In this document: positions 52,961-61,372 of the stretch, one piece after another
Layout: each line of letters opens with the position of its first letter
Position numbering within the stretch: the stretch's first letter is position 1
Assembly (NCBI RefSeq): GCF_042676085.1
Contig: NZ_JBHTKH010000011.1
Coordinates: forward strand, 47,581 to 111,580
Source of the DNA: Terrabacter terrigena
Lineage (GTDB): Bacteria; Actinomycetota; Actinomycetes; Actinomycetales; Dermatophilaceae
Length of the DNA: 64,000 nt
Direction: 5' to 3'
The notes under the pieces: generated by a model
What the model saw: the letters and a program-made list of their open reading frames with translations, nothing else
Databases searched by the model: none
Told to the model about the DNA's origin: nothing
Program-made: the position numbers and the translations under genes

Positions 52961-53494
52961 TCAGCGGCGGCGCTCGACGAGACCGCGGACGTACTCCGCC
53001 TGCCCGAGGTGCTTCGCCGCGTCGTCGAGCACCGAGACGATCCGCACGCCGACGGTGACCGGGGGGTCCCAGTGCCGGTCGACGACCCGGCCGTATGCCG
53101 TCGCGTCGAGCCCGTCGACATAGGTGACGGTGCGCTCGTGCACCGCCTCCTGGTAGGCCGCGAAGAGACCGGGGTCGGCGACGGTGAACCGGCCGACGTC
53201 GGTCGAGCTCATGCTCCAGCCGTGCGCGTCGGGCGGGTAGGGCAGACCGAAACGCTCGACCCAGCCGTCGCCGGACCACACCGACGCGTCCGCACCGGCG
53301 AGGTGCGCCACCTGGTCGTCCTGCTGCCGGGTGAGGTGCCAGACGAGCCACGCGATGTGGTTGGCGTCGGGGTCGGGCCGCCAGAGCAGCTCGTCGGTCG
53401 AGATCTCGTCGACGACCTCGGGCACGCCGTCACGGATGCGGCCGAAGCCGTCGAGGAGCAGGTCGCGGGCAGGGTCCTTCGTCGCGTGGTCCAC
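52961..53494 (-). CDS. DinB-superfamily protein, DUF664/mycothiol-transferase-like
   Basis: 177 residues, four-helix DinB fold. NHIAWLVWHLTRQQDDQVAH and VLDDAAKHLGQAEYVRGLVE carry the spaced His residues of the metal site. In actinomycetes this group includes mycothiol-dependent transferases and isomerases. GTG start. Substrate unknown. It diverges from the oxidoreductase gene at 53687. Confidence 0.8.
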   Translation of the reverse strand: MDHATKDPARDLLLDGFGRIRDGVPEVVDEISTDELLWRPDPDANHIAWLVWHLTRQQDDQVAHLAGADASVWSGDGWVERFGLPYPPDAHGWSMSSTDVGRFTVADPGLFAAYQEAVHERTVTYVDGLDATAYGRVVDRHWDPPVTVGVRIVSVLDDAAKHLGQAEYVRGLVERRR

Positions 53495-53686
53495 CCGCCC
53501 AGCATGCACCCGGACGGCCACCGAACGCAGGCTCGCCGCGCAAGGGGGCCAAACACCATCGGATCCGGTTGGCGCACAGCGCCGCCGGGATGAAACGGAC
53601 CTTTCACGCCCCACGTATCTGGGCGCCCGGTCGCGTCTCTGAACACTCGCGCCCACCACCGGGGCGACCCCGAACAGGAGAAGCAG

Positions 53687-55102
53687 ATGACGACCATCCT
53701 CACCCCCACCGCCCGACGGGCCACCAGCCTCGCCGGACTCTGCGACGGTGACGTCCACCTCCCCGGCGATCCCGGCTACGACGCGGCCCGCACGCCGTGG
53801 AACGTCGCCGTCGACCAGCGACCGGCCGCCGTCGCCCGGCCCCGCACCGTCGCCGACGTGCAGGCCGTGGTCCGCGCCGCAGCCGCGGCCGGGCTGCGCA
53901 TCGCGCCGCAGAGCACCGGCCACAACGCCGGGCCGCTCGTCGCGCACGGCCTCGACGACGTCGTCGTCGTGCGCACCGAGCAGATGCGCGGCGTGAGCAT
54001 CGACGCGACGCGGCGCATCGCCCGCGTCGAGGGCGGCGCGCTCTGGATGGACGCGGTCGAGCCGGCTGCCGACCACGGGCTGGCCGCCCTGCACGGCAGC
54101 TCGCCCGACGTCGGCATCGCCGGCTACAGCCTCGGGGGCGGCATCGGCTGGTACGCCCGCAGGCTCGGCCTCGCCACCAACAGCCTCACGGCCGTCGAGC
54201 TCGTCCTCGCCGACGGCGAACACGTGCGGGCCGATGCCACCGAGAACCGCGAACTCTTCTGGGCGCTGCGTGGCGGTGGCGGCAACTTCGGCGTCGTCAC
54301 GGCGCTCGAGTTCCGCCTCTACCCGATCGAGACGGCGTATGCCGGCATGCTCGTCTGGGACCGTGACCAGGCCGAGCGCGTACTGCGTCGCTGGGCCGAC
54401 TGGGCGCCCGAGGCACCCGACGCCGTCACGACCTCCTTCCGGTTCCTCAACGTGCCGCCGCTGCCCGACATCCCCGCGCCGCTGCGGGGCCGGTCGCTCG
54501 TCGTCATCGACGGTGCCGTGCTGGGCTGCGACGCCGAGGCGCGGTCGACGCTCGCCCTGCTGCGCGGGCTCGGACCCGAGATCGACACGTTCGACCGGGT
54601 GCCCGCGCGGACGCTGACCCGCCTGCACATGGACCCGGAGGGCCCGACGCCCGCGGTGTCGGACGGCACCCTCGTCGGCGAGCTGCCCGACAACGCGATC
54701 GACACGGTGCTCGAGCAGGTCGGTCCGGGTTCGACGTCCTCGCTGCTCATGACCGAGTTCCGCCAGCTCGGCGGAGCGCTGGGTCGCGCTCCGGAGGAGC
54801 ACGGTGCCCTCGCGACGATCGACGCGGCGTACGCGGTCTTCGCGTGCGCCATCGCGGCCACGCCCGAGATGGCCGCGCAGGGACAGCTGGACGCGCGGCA
54901 GCTGACCGGGTCCCTCGAGCCGTGGTCGAACGGCCGCAGCTACCTCAACTTCACCGAGACCGAGGTTGACGCCCGAACCGCGTACGGGGACTCGGCGTGG
55001 TTGCAGCTCAAGGGAATCCGCTCGGCGTACGACCCGGACGACCGGATCGTCGCGAACCACCGCATCCCTCGGCTCTTCGAGAAGGGCCGCGTCACCCCCT
55101 GA
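53687..55102 (+). CDS. Berberine-bridge-type FAD-dependent oxidoreductase
   Basis: 471 residues: FAD-binding domain (about 40-200), substrate domain and C-terminal BBE segment with WSNGRSYLNFTETEVD. APQSTGHNAGPL carries the His that forms the 8-alpha FAD bond. The position of the second flavin-linking Cys reads SSPDVGIAGYSLGGGIGW, with no Cys, so attachment is probably single. AGGAG lies 6 bases before the ATG. Such enzymes oxidise sugars or secondary metabolites. No biosynthetic genes are adjacent. Confidence 0.85.
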   Translation: MTTILTPTARRATSLAGLCDGDVHLPGDPGYDAARTPWNVAVDQRPAAVARPRTVADVQAVVRAAAAAGLRIAPQSTGHNAGPLVAHGLDDVVVVRTEQMRGVSIDATRRIARVEGGALWMDAVEPAADHGLAALHGSSPDVGIAGYSLGGGIGWYARRLGLATNSLTAVELVLADGEHVRADATENRELFWALRGGGGNFGVVTALEFRLYPIETAYAGMLVWDRDQAERVLRRWADWAPEAPDAVTTSFRFLNVPPLPDIPAPLRGRSLVVIDGAVLGCDAEARSTLALLRGLGPEIDTFDRVPARTLTRLHMDPEGPTPAVSDGTLVGELPDNAIDTVLEQVGPGSTSSLLMTEFRQLGGALGRAPEEHGALATIDAAYAVFACAIAATPEMAAQGQLDARQLTGSLEPWSNGRSYLNFTETEVDARTAYGDSAWLQLKGIRSAYDPDDRIVANHRIPRLFEKGRVTP

Positions 55103-55103
55103 C

Positions 55104-55123
55104 CGATCGAGAGAGCACCCCGT
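55104..55123 (+). repeat. Partial copy of the dispersed hairpin repeat
   Basis: Twenty bases matching the left arm of hairpin B at 44431 plus CGT, with one difference, directly after the stop of the rightward oxidoreductase gene and before the convergent cyclase gene end. I do not see the complementary right arm downstream. Confidence 0.65.
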
Positions 55124-55236
55124 CACACATGCCCTGCGATGCACATGAGCCGTCGTCGGATCCGGCTGCGACCGACACACCGTCCGCGGGCCGGGTCGAG
55201 CGCCGGCGGCTGGGGACGGGCGGCGATGCGGCAAGG

Positions 55237-56673
55237 TCAGGACACGTCGCCGCCGAGCGCCTGCAGCACGAAGGCCTCGACGGGCTCGCCCTTGCCCTTG
55301 AGGTCGAGCGGCCCGAGCGGTTCGACGACCGCGCCCGGCAGGAGCGCCACGGTGTCGGCGGTGACGGCGACGCCACCGACGGGAGCCTGCCCCTCGATGC
55401 GCGAGGCCACGTTGACGGCATCGCCGATGACCGTGTGCGTGCGGCCGCCCTCACCGCCGAGCACACTGACGAGCACCTCGCCGCTGTTGATGCCGACGCG
55501 GAACCGCGGCCAGCCTGGGTGCGCGTCCGCGATCCGGGCCGTCTCGACCTGGAGGTCCAGTCCCGCCTGCGCAGCGCGGCGCGCGTGGTCGGGCTGGTCG
55601 CCGAGCCGGTTGAAGGTCGCCATGATCGCGTCGCCGATGAGCCGGTCGACCGTGCCGCCGTGGCGTCTGACGACGGCCGGGATCGCGACGGAGAAGTACG
55701 CGTTGAGCATGTCGGTCACCTCCGCCGCGTCGTGCGCCTCGGAGAAGGTCGTGAAGCCCTTGAGGTCGGCGAAGAGGATCGTCATCTCGCGCTTCCCGGC
55801 GAGGGTGTCGGCCGTGTAGAGGTCGGCGTAGCGCTCCTCGTGCCATGACTGCTGGGCCCCCCAGGCGACGAGGACGAAGGCGACGAGCATCAGCACGTGC
55901 CACTCCCACCACGAGTAGCGCCAGTTCGGGGCGAGCACGATCGCGACCATCGCCTCGGCGAGCAGCACCATCGACGCCGCCATCGCGGCAGGCAGCAGGC
56001 CCCCGCGCCGTCCCCAGAGACGTACGTAGGTGACCGCAGCGAGCGCGTAGAGCACGACGGCGACGACGGCCACCACGACCATCAGCGGTGCGGTCGGCGC
56101 GAGGCCCGGTCCCGCGCCGAACGGCGGCAGCCTCGACAGTGACAAGGCTCCCCACGCGACCATGACGAAAAGGAGGGCGGCGCGCAGCAGCCGTGCCTGC
56201 CGCATCGCAGCGGCCGCCCGGGAGGCGTCGACGTCGCGCACCGACGCGACGGCGAAGAGGGAGCCGATCGCGATGCCGACGGGGGTGGCGACGTTGAAGC
56301 CGGCCGAAGGGGTCTCGAGCAGCATGTGCGGCGTCGCGAGGGCGTGCAGGCCCAGGAAGCCCGCCGACGACAGGAAGGCGAGCGAGACGTACATGACGCG
56401 CACGTCGCCGCGCCGCACCGCCGCCGCTCCCGTGCCGTATGCCGTCACGGCGCTCAGCAGGGCGGCGCCGAGCACCAGCCAGAAGTGCGTCGAGTCGTGC
56501 TGCCACTGGTGGTCCAGACCGTCGGACACCCGCAGCACGCCGAGACCGACGAGCGGGAGGGCGAGGACGGCCGCGCCGAGCAGGACCCGGCGGGACCGCC
56601 CGGCGGCAGCTGCCGTGGCGGCCGTCCCCGTCGGGGTCGGTGCGCGCGGGCCGCCCGCCGCGTGCTCAGCCAC
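55237..56673 (-). CDS. Membrane-bound class III adenylate/guanylate cyclase
   Basis: 478 residues. Six to seven membrane segments (about 20-270) lead to a class III cyclase domain. Metal-binding Asp residues lie in MTILFADLKGFTTFSE and DRLIGDAIMATF; HTVIGDAVNVASRIE holds the transition-state Asn and Arg. The position usually occupied by the substrate-specifying Lys (DKxIGD) is Arg here, so nucleotide choice is open. It makes a cyclic nucleotide at the inner membrane face. GTG 56673 overlaps the end of the upstream reductase-like gene by 8 bases. Confidence 0.85.
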   Translation of the reverse strand: MAEHAAGGPRAPTPTGTAATAAAAGRSRRVLLGAAVLALPLVGLGVLRVSDGLDHQWQHDSTHFWLVLGAALLSAVTAYGTGAAAVRRGDVRVMYVSLAFLSSAGFLGLHALATPHMLLETPSAGFNVATPVGIAIGSLFAVASVRDVDASRAAAAMRQARLLRAALLFVMVAWGALSLSRLPPFGAGPGLAPTAPLMVVVAVVAVVLYALAAVTYVRLWGRRGGLLPAAMAASMVLLAEAMVAIVLAPNWRYSWWEWHVLMLVAFVLVAWGAQQSWHEERYADLYTADTLAGKREMTILFADLKGFTTFSEAHDAAEVTDMLNAYFSVAIPAVVRRHGGTVDRLIGDAIMATFNRLGDQPDHARRAAQAGLDLQVETARIADAHPGWPRFRVGINSGEVLVSVLGGEGGRTHTVIGDAVNVASRIEGQAPVGGVAVTADTVALLPGAVVEPLGPLDLKGKGEPVEAFVLQALGGDVS

Positions 56674-58414
56674 GGCTCTCGGCCTTCGTGAGCGCGAGGT
56701 ACTGGTGCACCTCCGACACCACGACGGAACCCTCACCGACCGCCGAGGCGACGCGCTTGACCGATCCCGACCGCACGTCCCCGACTGCGAAGAGGCCCGG
56801 CAGTGCCGTCTCGTGCGCGCACGGCGGCCGTTCGAGCGACCAGGCCCCCGCCTCCCGCACGTCGGCCCCGGTGAGGACGAAGCCCCAACGGTCGCGCACG
56901 ACGGAGTCGGGCAGCCACGACGTGTGCGGCTGCGCACCGATCATCACGAAGAGGCCGTCGGCCGGGACGGTGCGCCGCTCCCCGGACGTGCGGTCGGCGA
57001 CGACGACCTCGGACAGCCAGCCGTCGCCGCCGCCGTCGACCACCTCGGCGTTCGGGACGACCGTGATCGTCGGCGACGCCTCGATCTCGTCGATGAGGTA
57101 GCGCGACATCGTCGACGACAGGTCGGGGGTGCGGACCACGAGGGTCACGTCGGCGGCATACCGCTGCAGGTGCAGGGCCGCCTGGCCGGCAGAGTTGCCG
57201 CCGCCGACGATGACGGTGTGCGCGCCGGCGAGGCCGTGCGCCTCGGAGACGTTCGCGCCGTAGTAGACGCCCGACCCGCTCAGCGCCTCGAGCGACGGCA
57301 CGCCGAGGCGGCGGTAGGCCACACCGGTGGCGAGCAGGACCGCCCGGGCGCGCACATCTCCGACGTCCGAGACGGTGGCGCGGAACCGGGGCGCCCCGGC
57401 GCCGCCCTCGGGCCGCCCGTCAGGCTGGACGGCGGTGACGCGGCGGGTCAGCACGAACCGGGCGCCGAACACCCACGCCTGCTGGAAGCCGCGCTGGGCG
57501 AGCTCGGCCCCGGACAGGCCCCGCGAGAAACCCAGGTAGTTGCGGATCAGCGAGCTCGTGCCGGCCTGCCCGCCGAGCGCCTGCTCCTCGACGCAGACGA
57601 CCGACAGACCCTCCGACGAGCCGTAGACGGCGGCCGCGAGGCCGGCCGGTCCGGCACCGACCACGAGCAGGTCGACGTCGCGCACCTCGTCCTCGCCGCT
57701 GTCACCGCCGCCGAGGTCGGTCCCGATGCCCCAGGCCCGGCAGATCTCGACGTCGCTCGGGTCCAGCAGCACGCGGCCACCGAGCGCGGCCAGCCAGATG
57801 ACGAGCGGCCCGTCGGCGGCCGCCGGGTCAGGCGCGTCGACGGAGCGGAGCACCGCGACCGCCTCAGGAGTTCCCCGGTCGAGGTACGCGTGCGGGATCC
57901 CGTTGCGGGTCAGCAGGCTTCGCACGGCGTGGCCGCGAGGGTCACGGGCGGCACCCACGACCACGACCTCGCGGCGCCGGTTCTCGACCGTGCGCGACCA
58001 CACCTGCACGAACTCCGACACCGTGCGACAGAAGAGCTCGTCGGGTGAGCTCCACGGCTCGAGCACGTAGTAGTTGATGTCACCGTGCGACATCCCGCGC
58101 AGGATCTCATCAGCCGTGCGGCGGTCGGCCCACGCGCCCCAGGGCACGAGCAGGGCGCGGGCGGCGTCGGGGTGGAGGGTGCGCACCGAGCGCAGCAGCT
58201 CGGCACCGCTGACGTCCGGCAGCCACGGGTCGGCCAGCACGAGCGCCACCGGGTCGCCCCGTCCGGCCGCCAGCCGGAGCTGTTCCAGCGCGACGGAGCC
58301 GTCGGACTCGCCGCGCACCCGGAAGTCCGCACCGAACCGGCGGGCGAGCTCACCCTCGGTGCGCGCGAGCGCGTCGAGGTCGGGATCCACGACGAGGAGC
58401 AGAGGACGGGCCAC
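56666..58414 (-). CDS. Response-regulator/thioredoxin-reductase-like flavoprotein fusion lacking CxxC
   Basis: 582 residues. Residues about 1-125 are a receiver domain (LLLVVDPDLDALAR; LVLADPWLPDVSGAELL with the phospho-acceptor Asp). A linker domain (about 130-240) follows, then a TrxR-like FAD/NADPH module: LLVVGAGPAGLAAAVYGSSE, VIVGGGNSAGQAALHLQRYA and GLFAVGDVRSGSVKRVA. Where TrxR has CAxC the sequence is GVYYGANVSEAH, so disulfide reduction is unlikely. GTG 58414 has GAGGGG 5 bases upstream. The 8-base overlap with a cyclase gene suggests a redox or phospho-signal linked to cyclic nucleotide output. Confidence 0.85.
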   Translation of the reverse strand: MARPLLLVVDPDLDALARTEGELARRFGADFRVRGESDGSVALEQLRLAAGRGDPVALVLADPWLPDVSGAELLRSVRTLHPDAARALLVPWGAWADRRTADEILRGMSHGDINYYVLEPWSSPDELFCRTVSEFVQVWSRTVENRRREVVVVGAARDPRGHAVRSLLTRNGIPHAYLDRGTPEAVAVLRSVDAPDPAAADGPLVIWLAALGGRVLLDPSDVEICRAWGIGTDLGGGDSGEDEVRDVDLLVVGAGPAGLAAAVYGSSEGLSVVCVEEQALGGQAGTSSLIRNYLGFSRGLSGAELAQRGFQQAWVFGARFVLTRRVTAVQPDGRPEGGAGAPRFRATVSDVGDVRARAVLLATGVAYRRLGVPSLEALSGSGVYYGANVSEAHGLAGAHTVIVGGGNSAGQAALHLQRYAADVTLVVRTPDLSSTMSRYLIDEIEASPTITVVPNAEVVDGGGDGWLSEVVVADRTSGERRTVPADGLFVMIGAQPHTSWLPDSVVRDRWGFVLTGADVREAGAWSLERPPCAHETALPGLFAVGDVRSGSVKRVASAVGEGSVVVSEVHQYLALTKAESRG

Positions 58415-58554
58415 GGGCACCCCTCACGTTGCAGGGCGGGACGGTGCGACAGCTGCGACCACCCCGCTTCCGACGGTAGGACGCCCGGGGGCCGCTCGGG
58501 GCCCGAACGCCCGTTCCCGTCGGCGCCGGGAACCGATGGGCGAGGATGGAGCCC

Positions 58555-59811
58555 ATGGCATCCCACGGCACCGAAGCCTCGCCCGCCACGGGCTACGACG
58601 TCGAGCGCATCCGCTGGCACTTCCCGGCGTTGCGCGAAGGGGCGGCCCACTTCGACGGACCCGGCGGGTCGCAGGTGCCCGACGCCGTGGCCACCGCCGT
58701 CGTCACGACGATGACGTCCGCCATCTCGAACCGCGGCAGCGTGACTCCTGCGGAGCGTCGTGCCGACCGCATCGTCGTCGCCGCGCGGGCCGCGATGGGC
58801 GACCTGCTGGCCGCGGACCCGGCCGGCATCGTGTTCGGCCGGTCGGCGACCGAGCTGACCTTCCACCTCGCGCGCACGATCTCGCAGGACTGGGGCCCCG
58901 GCGACGAGGTCGTCGTCAGCCGGCTCGACCACGACGCCAACGTGCGCCCGTGGGTGCTGGCGGCCGAGGCGCGGGGTGCGACGGTCCGGTGGGCCGAGTT
59001 CGACGCTGCCACGGGCGAGCTCGATCCCAGCGCCTTCACCGCTGTGGTCAACGACCGCACGCGCCTCGTCGCCGTCACCGCGGCGTCGAACCTCATCGGC
59101 ACCCGACCCGACCTGCCCGCCATCGCCGACGTGGTGCACGCGGCCGGCGCCCTGCTCTGGGTAGACGGCGTGCACGCCACGGCCCACGTGAGCACCGACC
59201 TCGGCGCCACCGGTGCGGATCTCTGGGTGTGCTCGCCCTACAAGTTCCTCGGACCGCACCTCGGCGTGCTCGCAGCCTCGCCCGCGCTGCTCGAGACCCT
59301 GCACCCCGCCAAGCTCGTCCCGTCGTCCGACGCCGTCCCGGAGCGGTTCGAGCTCGGGACGCTGCCGTACGAGCTGCTCGCCGGCACGACCGCCGCCGTC
59401 GACTTCCTCGCCGACCTGGCCCAGCCCGACCCCTCGGCCCCGCGCCGCGACCGGCTCGTCGCGTCCTTCGCCGCCCTCGAGCGGCACGAGGACGCCCTGC
59501 TCGCCGGGCTGGAAGCGCGGCTGCGCGCGATCCCCGGCCTGACGGCATACAGCAACGCGAAGCGCCGCACCCCGACGCTGCTCGTCACCGTCGACGGCCA
59601 CGACCCACAGCAGCTGCGTGACGCGCTCGCCGGGCGCGGCGTCAACGCGCCCGCGGGCAGCTTCTACGCGTGGGAGTGCAGCCACCACCTCGGGCTCGGC
59701 GCCGGCGGTGGCCTGCGGATGGGGCTCGCGCCGTACACGAACGCCGACGACGTCGACCGGCTGGCGACCGGGCTCGAGGAGATCTGCGGGTCAGGGGAGA
59801 TGAGCCGATGA
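58555..59811 (+). CDS. Class V aminotransferase, cysteine desulfurase-like
   Basis: 418 residues, PLP fold type I. HFDGPGGSQVPDAVATAV at the start, IVFGRSATELTFHLARTI, WVDGVHATAH (PLP Asp) and CSPYKFLGPHLG (Schiff-base Lys) are clear. It resembles the SufS/CsdA-like subgroup of unknown substrate. ATG 58555 has GGAG 3 bases upstream; 58546 is an alternative. Its stop overlaps the DUF427 gene start by 4 bases. Confidence 0.87.
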   Translation: MASHGTEASPATGYDVERIRWHFPALREGAAHFDGPGGSQVPDAVATAVVTTMTSAISNRGSVTPAERRADRIVVAARAAMGDLLAADPAGIVFGRSATELTFHLARTISQDWGPGDEVVVSRLDHDANVRPWVLAAEARGATVRWAEFDAATGELDPSAFTAVVNDRTRLVAVTAASNLIGTRPDLPAIADVVHAAGALLWVDGVHATAHVSTDLGATGADLWVCSPYKFLGPHLGVLAASPALLETLHPAKLVPSSDAVPERFELGTLPYELLAGTTAAVDFLADLAQPDPSAPRRDRLVASFAALERHEDALLAGLEARLRAIPGLTAYSNAKRRTPTLLVTVDGHDPQQLRDALAGRGVNAPAGSFYAWECSHHLGLGAGGGLRMGLAPYTNADDVDRLATGLEEICGSGEMSR

Positions 59812-60305
59812 GCAGGCCGGTCCCGCTGCCGACCGGCCCGGGCCAGGAGTCGGTCTGGGACTACCCTCGCCCGCCCTCGGTCGAGCCGACCGACGAGCTC
59901 GTCGAGGTCGTGCTGGGCGGCGAGGTCGTCGCCTCGACCCGTGCGGCACTGCGGCTGCTCGAGACCAGCCACCCGCCGACCTACTACCTGCCGCGCGACG
60001 CCTTCGCCGAGGACGCGCTCCAGCCGGCCGAGGGCCACACGCACTGCGAGTGGAAGGGGCAGGCGTCGTGGTTCGACCTCGTGGCCGGCGACCGACGCGC
60101 CGCGCGCGCCGCCTGGCACTACCCGGACCCGGCGCCCGCGTATGCCGTCCTGCTCGGTCACGTGGCCGTCATGCCCGCCCTCGTCGACGAGTGCCGCGTC
60201 GACGGCCAGCGGGTGCGTCCGCAGGAGGGCGGCTTCTACGGCGGCTGGATCACCGACCGGGTCGTCGGCCCGTTCAAGGGTGGGCCCGGCTCCTGGGGCT
60301 GGTAG
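59808..60305 (+). CDS. DUF427 domain protein
   Basis: 165 residues. VWDYPRPPSVEPTDELVEVV, VLGGEVVASTRAALRLLETS, PPTYYLPRDAF and CEWKGQASWFDLV are the conserved parts of DUF427, a compact beta fold with no known activity. It contains a single DUF427 unit. Translationally coupled to the aminotransferase gene (4-base overlap), so the two may act together. Confidence 0.88.
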   Translation: MSRPVPLPTGPGQESVWDYPRPPSVEPTDELVEVVLGGEVVASTRAALRLLETSHPPTYYLPRDAFAEDALQPAEGHTHCEWKGQASWFDLVAGDRRAARAAWHYPDPAPAYAVLLGHVAVMPALVDECRVDGQRVRPQEGGFYGGWITDRVVGPFKGGPGSWGW

Positions 60306-60326
60306 GGCTCGGGACGACGACGCCCG

Positions 60327-60821
60327 TCAGCGCGGCAGCTCGTGGATGCGAGCCTCGACGACGGCGCCGTCGCGCAGGTCGAGCACCGCGTAGGTGCCGG
60401 CGGGCTGGCGGCGGCGGTCGGTGGGCGAGCCGGGGTTGAGGATGCGCAGGCCGTCGGCGGTCTCGTCGAGCGGGATGTGCGAGTGCCCGAAGACGACGAG
60501 GTCGGCGGTCGGGAAGAGCCGGCGCAGCCGGGCGCCCCGCCCCTGCTTCTGGCCGCTGTCGTGGATCATGCCCACGCGCACTCCCGCGAGCTCGACCTCC
60601 AGCGTCTCGGGCGCGCCCCACTCGGCCACCTCCGGCACGTCGTTGTTGCCCATGACGACGTGGACCGGGGCGTGCGTCGCCAGCAGGTCGAGCACGTCGG
60701 GCGTGCAGACGTCACCGGCGTGCAGGACGACGTCGGCACGCTCGAGCTCGGGCAGCAGGGCGGGTGGGCAGGCCGTCCACCGGCGCGGGCTGTGCGTGTC
60801 GGAGAGGACGAGCACCCTCAC
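60327..60821 (-). CDS. YfcE/MJ0936-type metallophosphoesterase
   Basis: 164 residues. VRVLVLSDTHSPRR (D-x-H), VVLHAGDVCTPD (GD), HVVMGNNDVPE (GNxD) and VVFGHSHIP (GHxH) are the dinuclear metal motifs. It hydrolyses phosphodiesters in vitro in relatives; natural substrate unknown. GTG 60821 overlaps the EVE gene stop by 4 bases. Confidence 0.88.
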   Translation of the reverse strand: MRVLVLSDTHSPRRWTACPPALLPELERADVVLHAGDVCTPDVLDLLATHAPVHVVMGNNDVPEVAEWGAPETLEVELAGVRVGMIHDSGQKQGRGARLRRLFPTADLVVFGHSHIPLDETADGLRILNPGSPTDRRRQPAGTYAVLDLRDGAVVEARIHELPR

Positions 60822-61339
60822 GCCGACGCCCTGTCGCTCAGCGCCGGCCAGTCGGGAAGCAGGGGTTCCAGCGCGGCCAGCTGCTCGCGCGACACCCACG
60901 ACGGGTTGGACATGAACGGCTGCCGCTGCACCTCGAGGTCGTCGACACCGGCGGCTCGGAGCTCGGTGTCGGCGACCGGCGTGTCGAGCAGCCGCACGTC
61001 GATCTCGACCCGCTCACGCACCGCGTGCGAGGCGGCGGCGGTGCGCCACAACCCCTGGCTCGTCTCGACCCAGGGCTCCACCTCGCTGACGGTGTGGCCC
61101 AGGCCCCACACGCCGCGGGTCAGCCCGTCGCGGCCGTCGCCGGACACCCAGAAGACGACACGGTCGCCCGGCGCCACCAGCCGGGTGCGGTAGCTCGGGT
61201 GCACCGCCCAGGACGTGAGCCGCTGACGGCCCGAGTCGAGGAGCGCCTGCAGGTCCCACAGGGCCGGGTTGCACTTGAGCAGCCACGCGCCGAGCCGGGC
61301 CCTGTCGACCGACCGTCCGCCCTGCCCCGCTCGCGCCAC
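60818..61339 (-). CDS. EVE-domain protein
   Basis: 173 residues, PUA-like EVE fold. AWLLKCNPALWDLQALLDSG and APGDRVVFWVSGDGRDGL are the modified-base-pocket segments. EVE domains read modified nucleotides, such as methylated or hypermodified cytosine, and are often linked to restriction. Here it is coupled to a phosphoesterase gene by a 4-base overlap, without a restriction gene in view. GAGGG lies 6 bases before the GTG. Confidence 0.82.
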   Translation of the reverse strand: MARAGQGGRSVDRARLGAWLLKCNPALWDLQALLDSGRQRLTSWAVHPSYRTRLVAPGDRVVFWVSGDGRDGLTRGVWGLGHTVSEVEPWVETSQGLWRTAAASHAVRERVEIDVRLLDTPVADTELRAAGVDDLEVQRQPFMSNPSWVSREQLAALEPLLPDWPALSDRASA

Positions 61340-61372
61340 GCCTTGCCCTCCCGCTCCGGACCTGCCCCCTCC

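Noticed and set aside
53687..55102. Secondary-metabolite cluster around the berberine-bridge-type oxidase
   Set aside because: No polyketide, peptide synthetase, terpene or tailoring genes adjoin it; neighbours are unrelated single genes.
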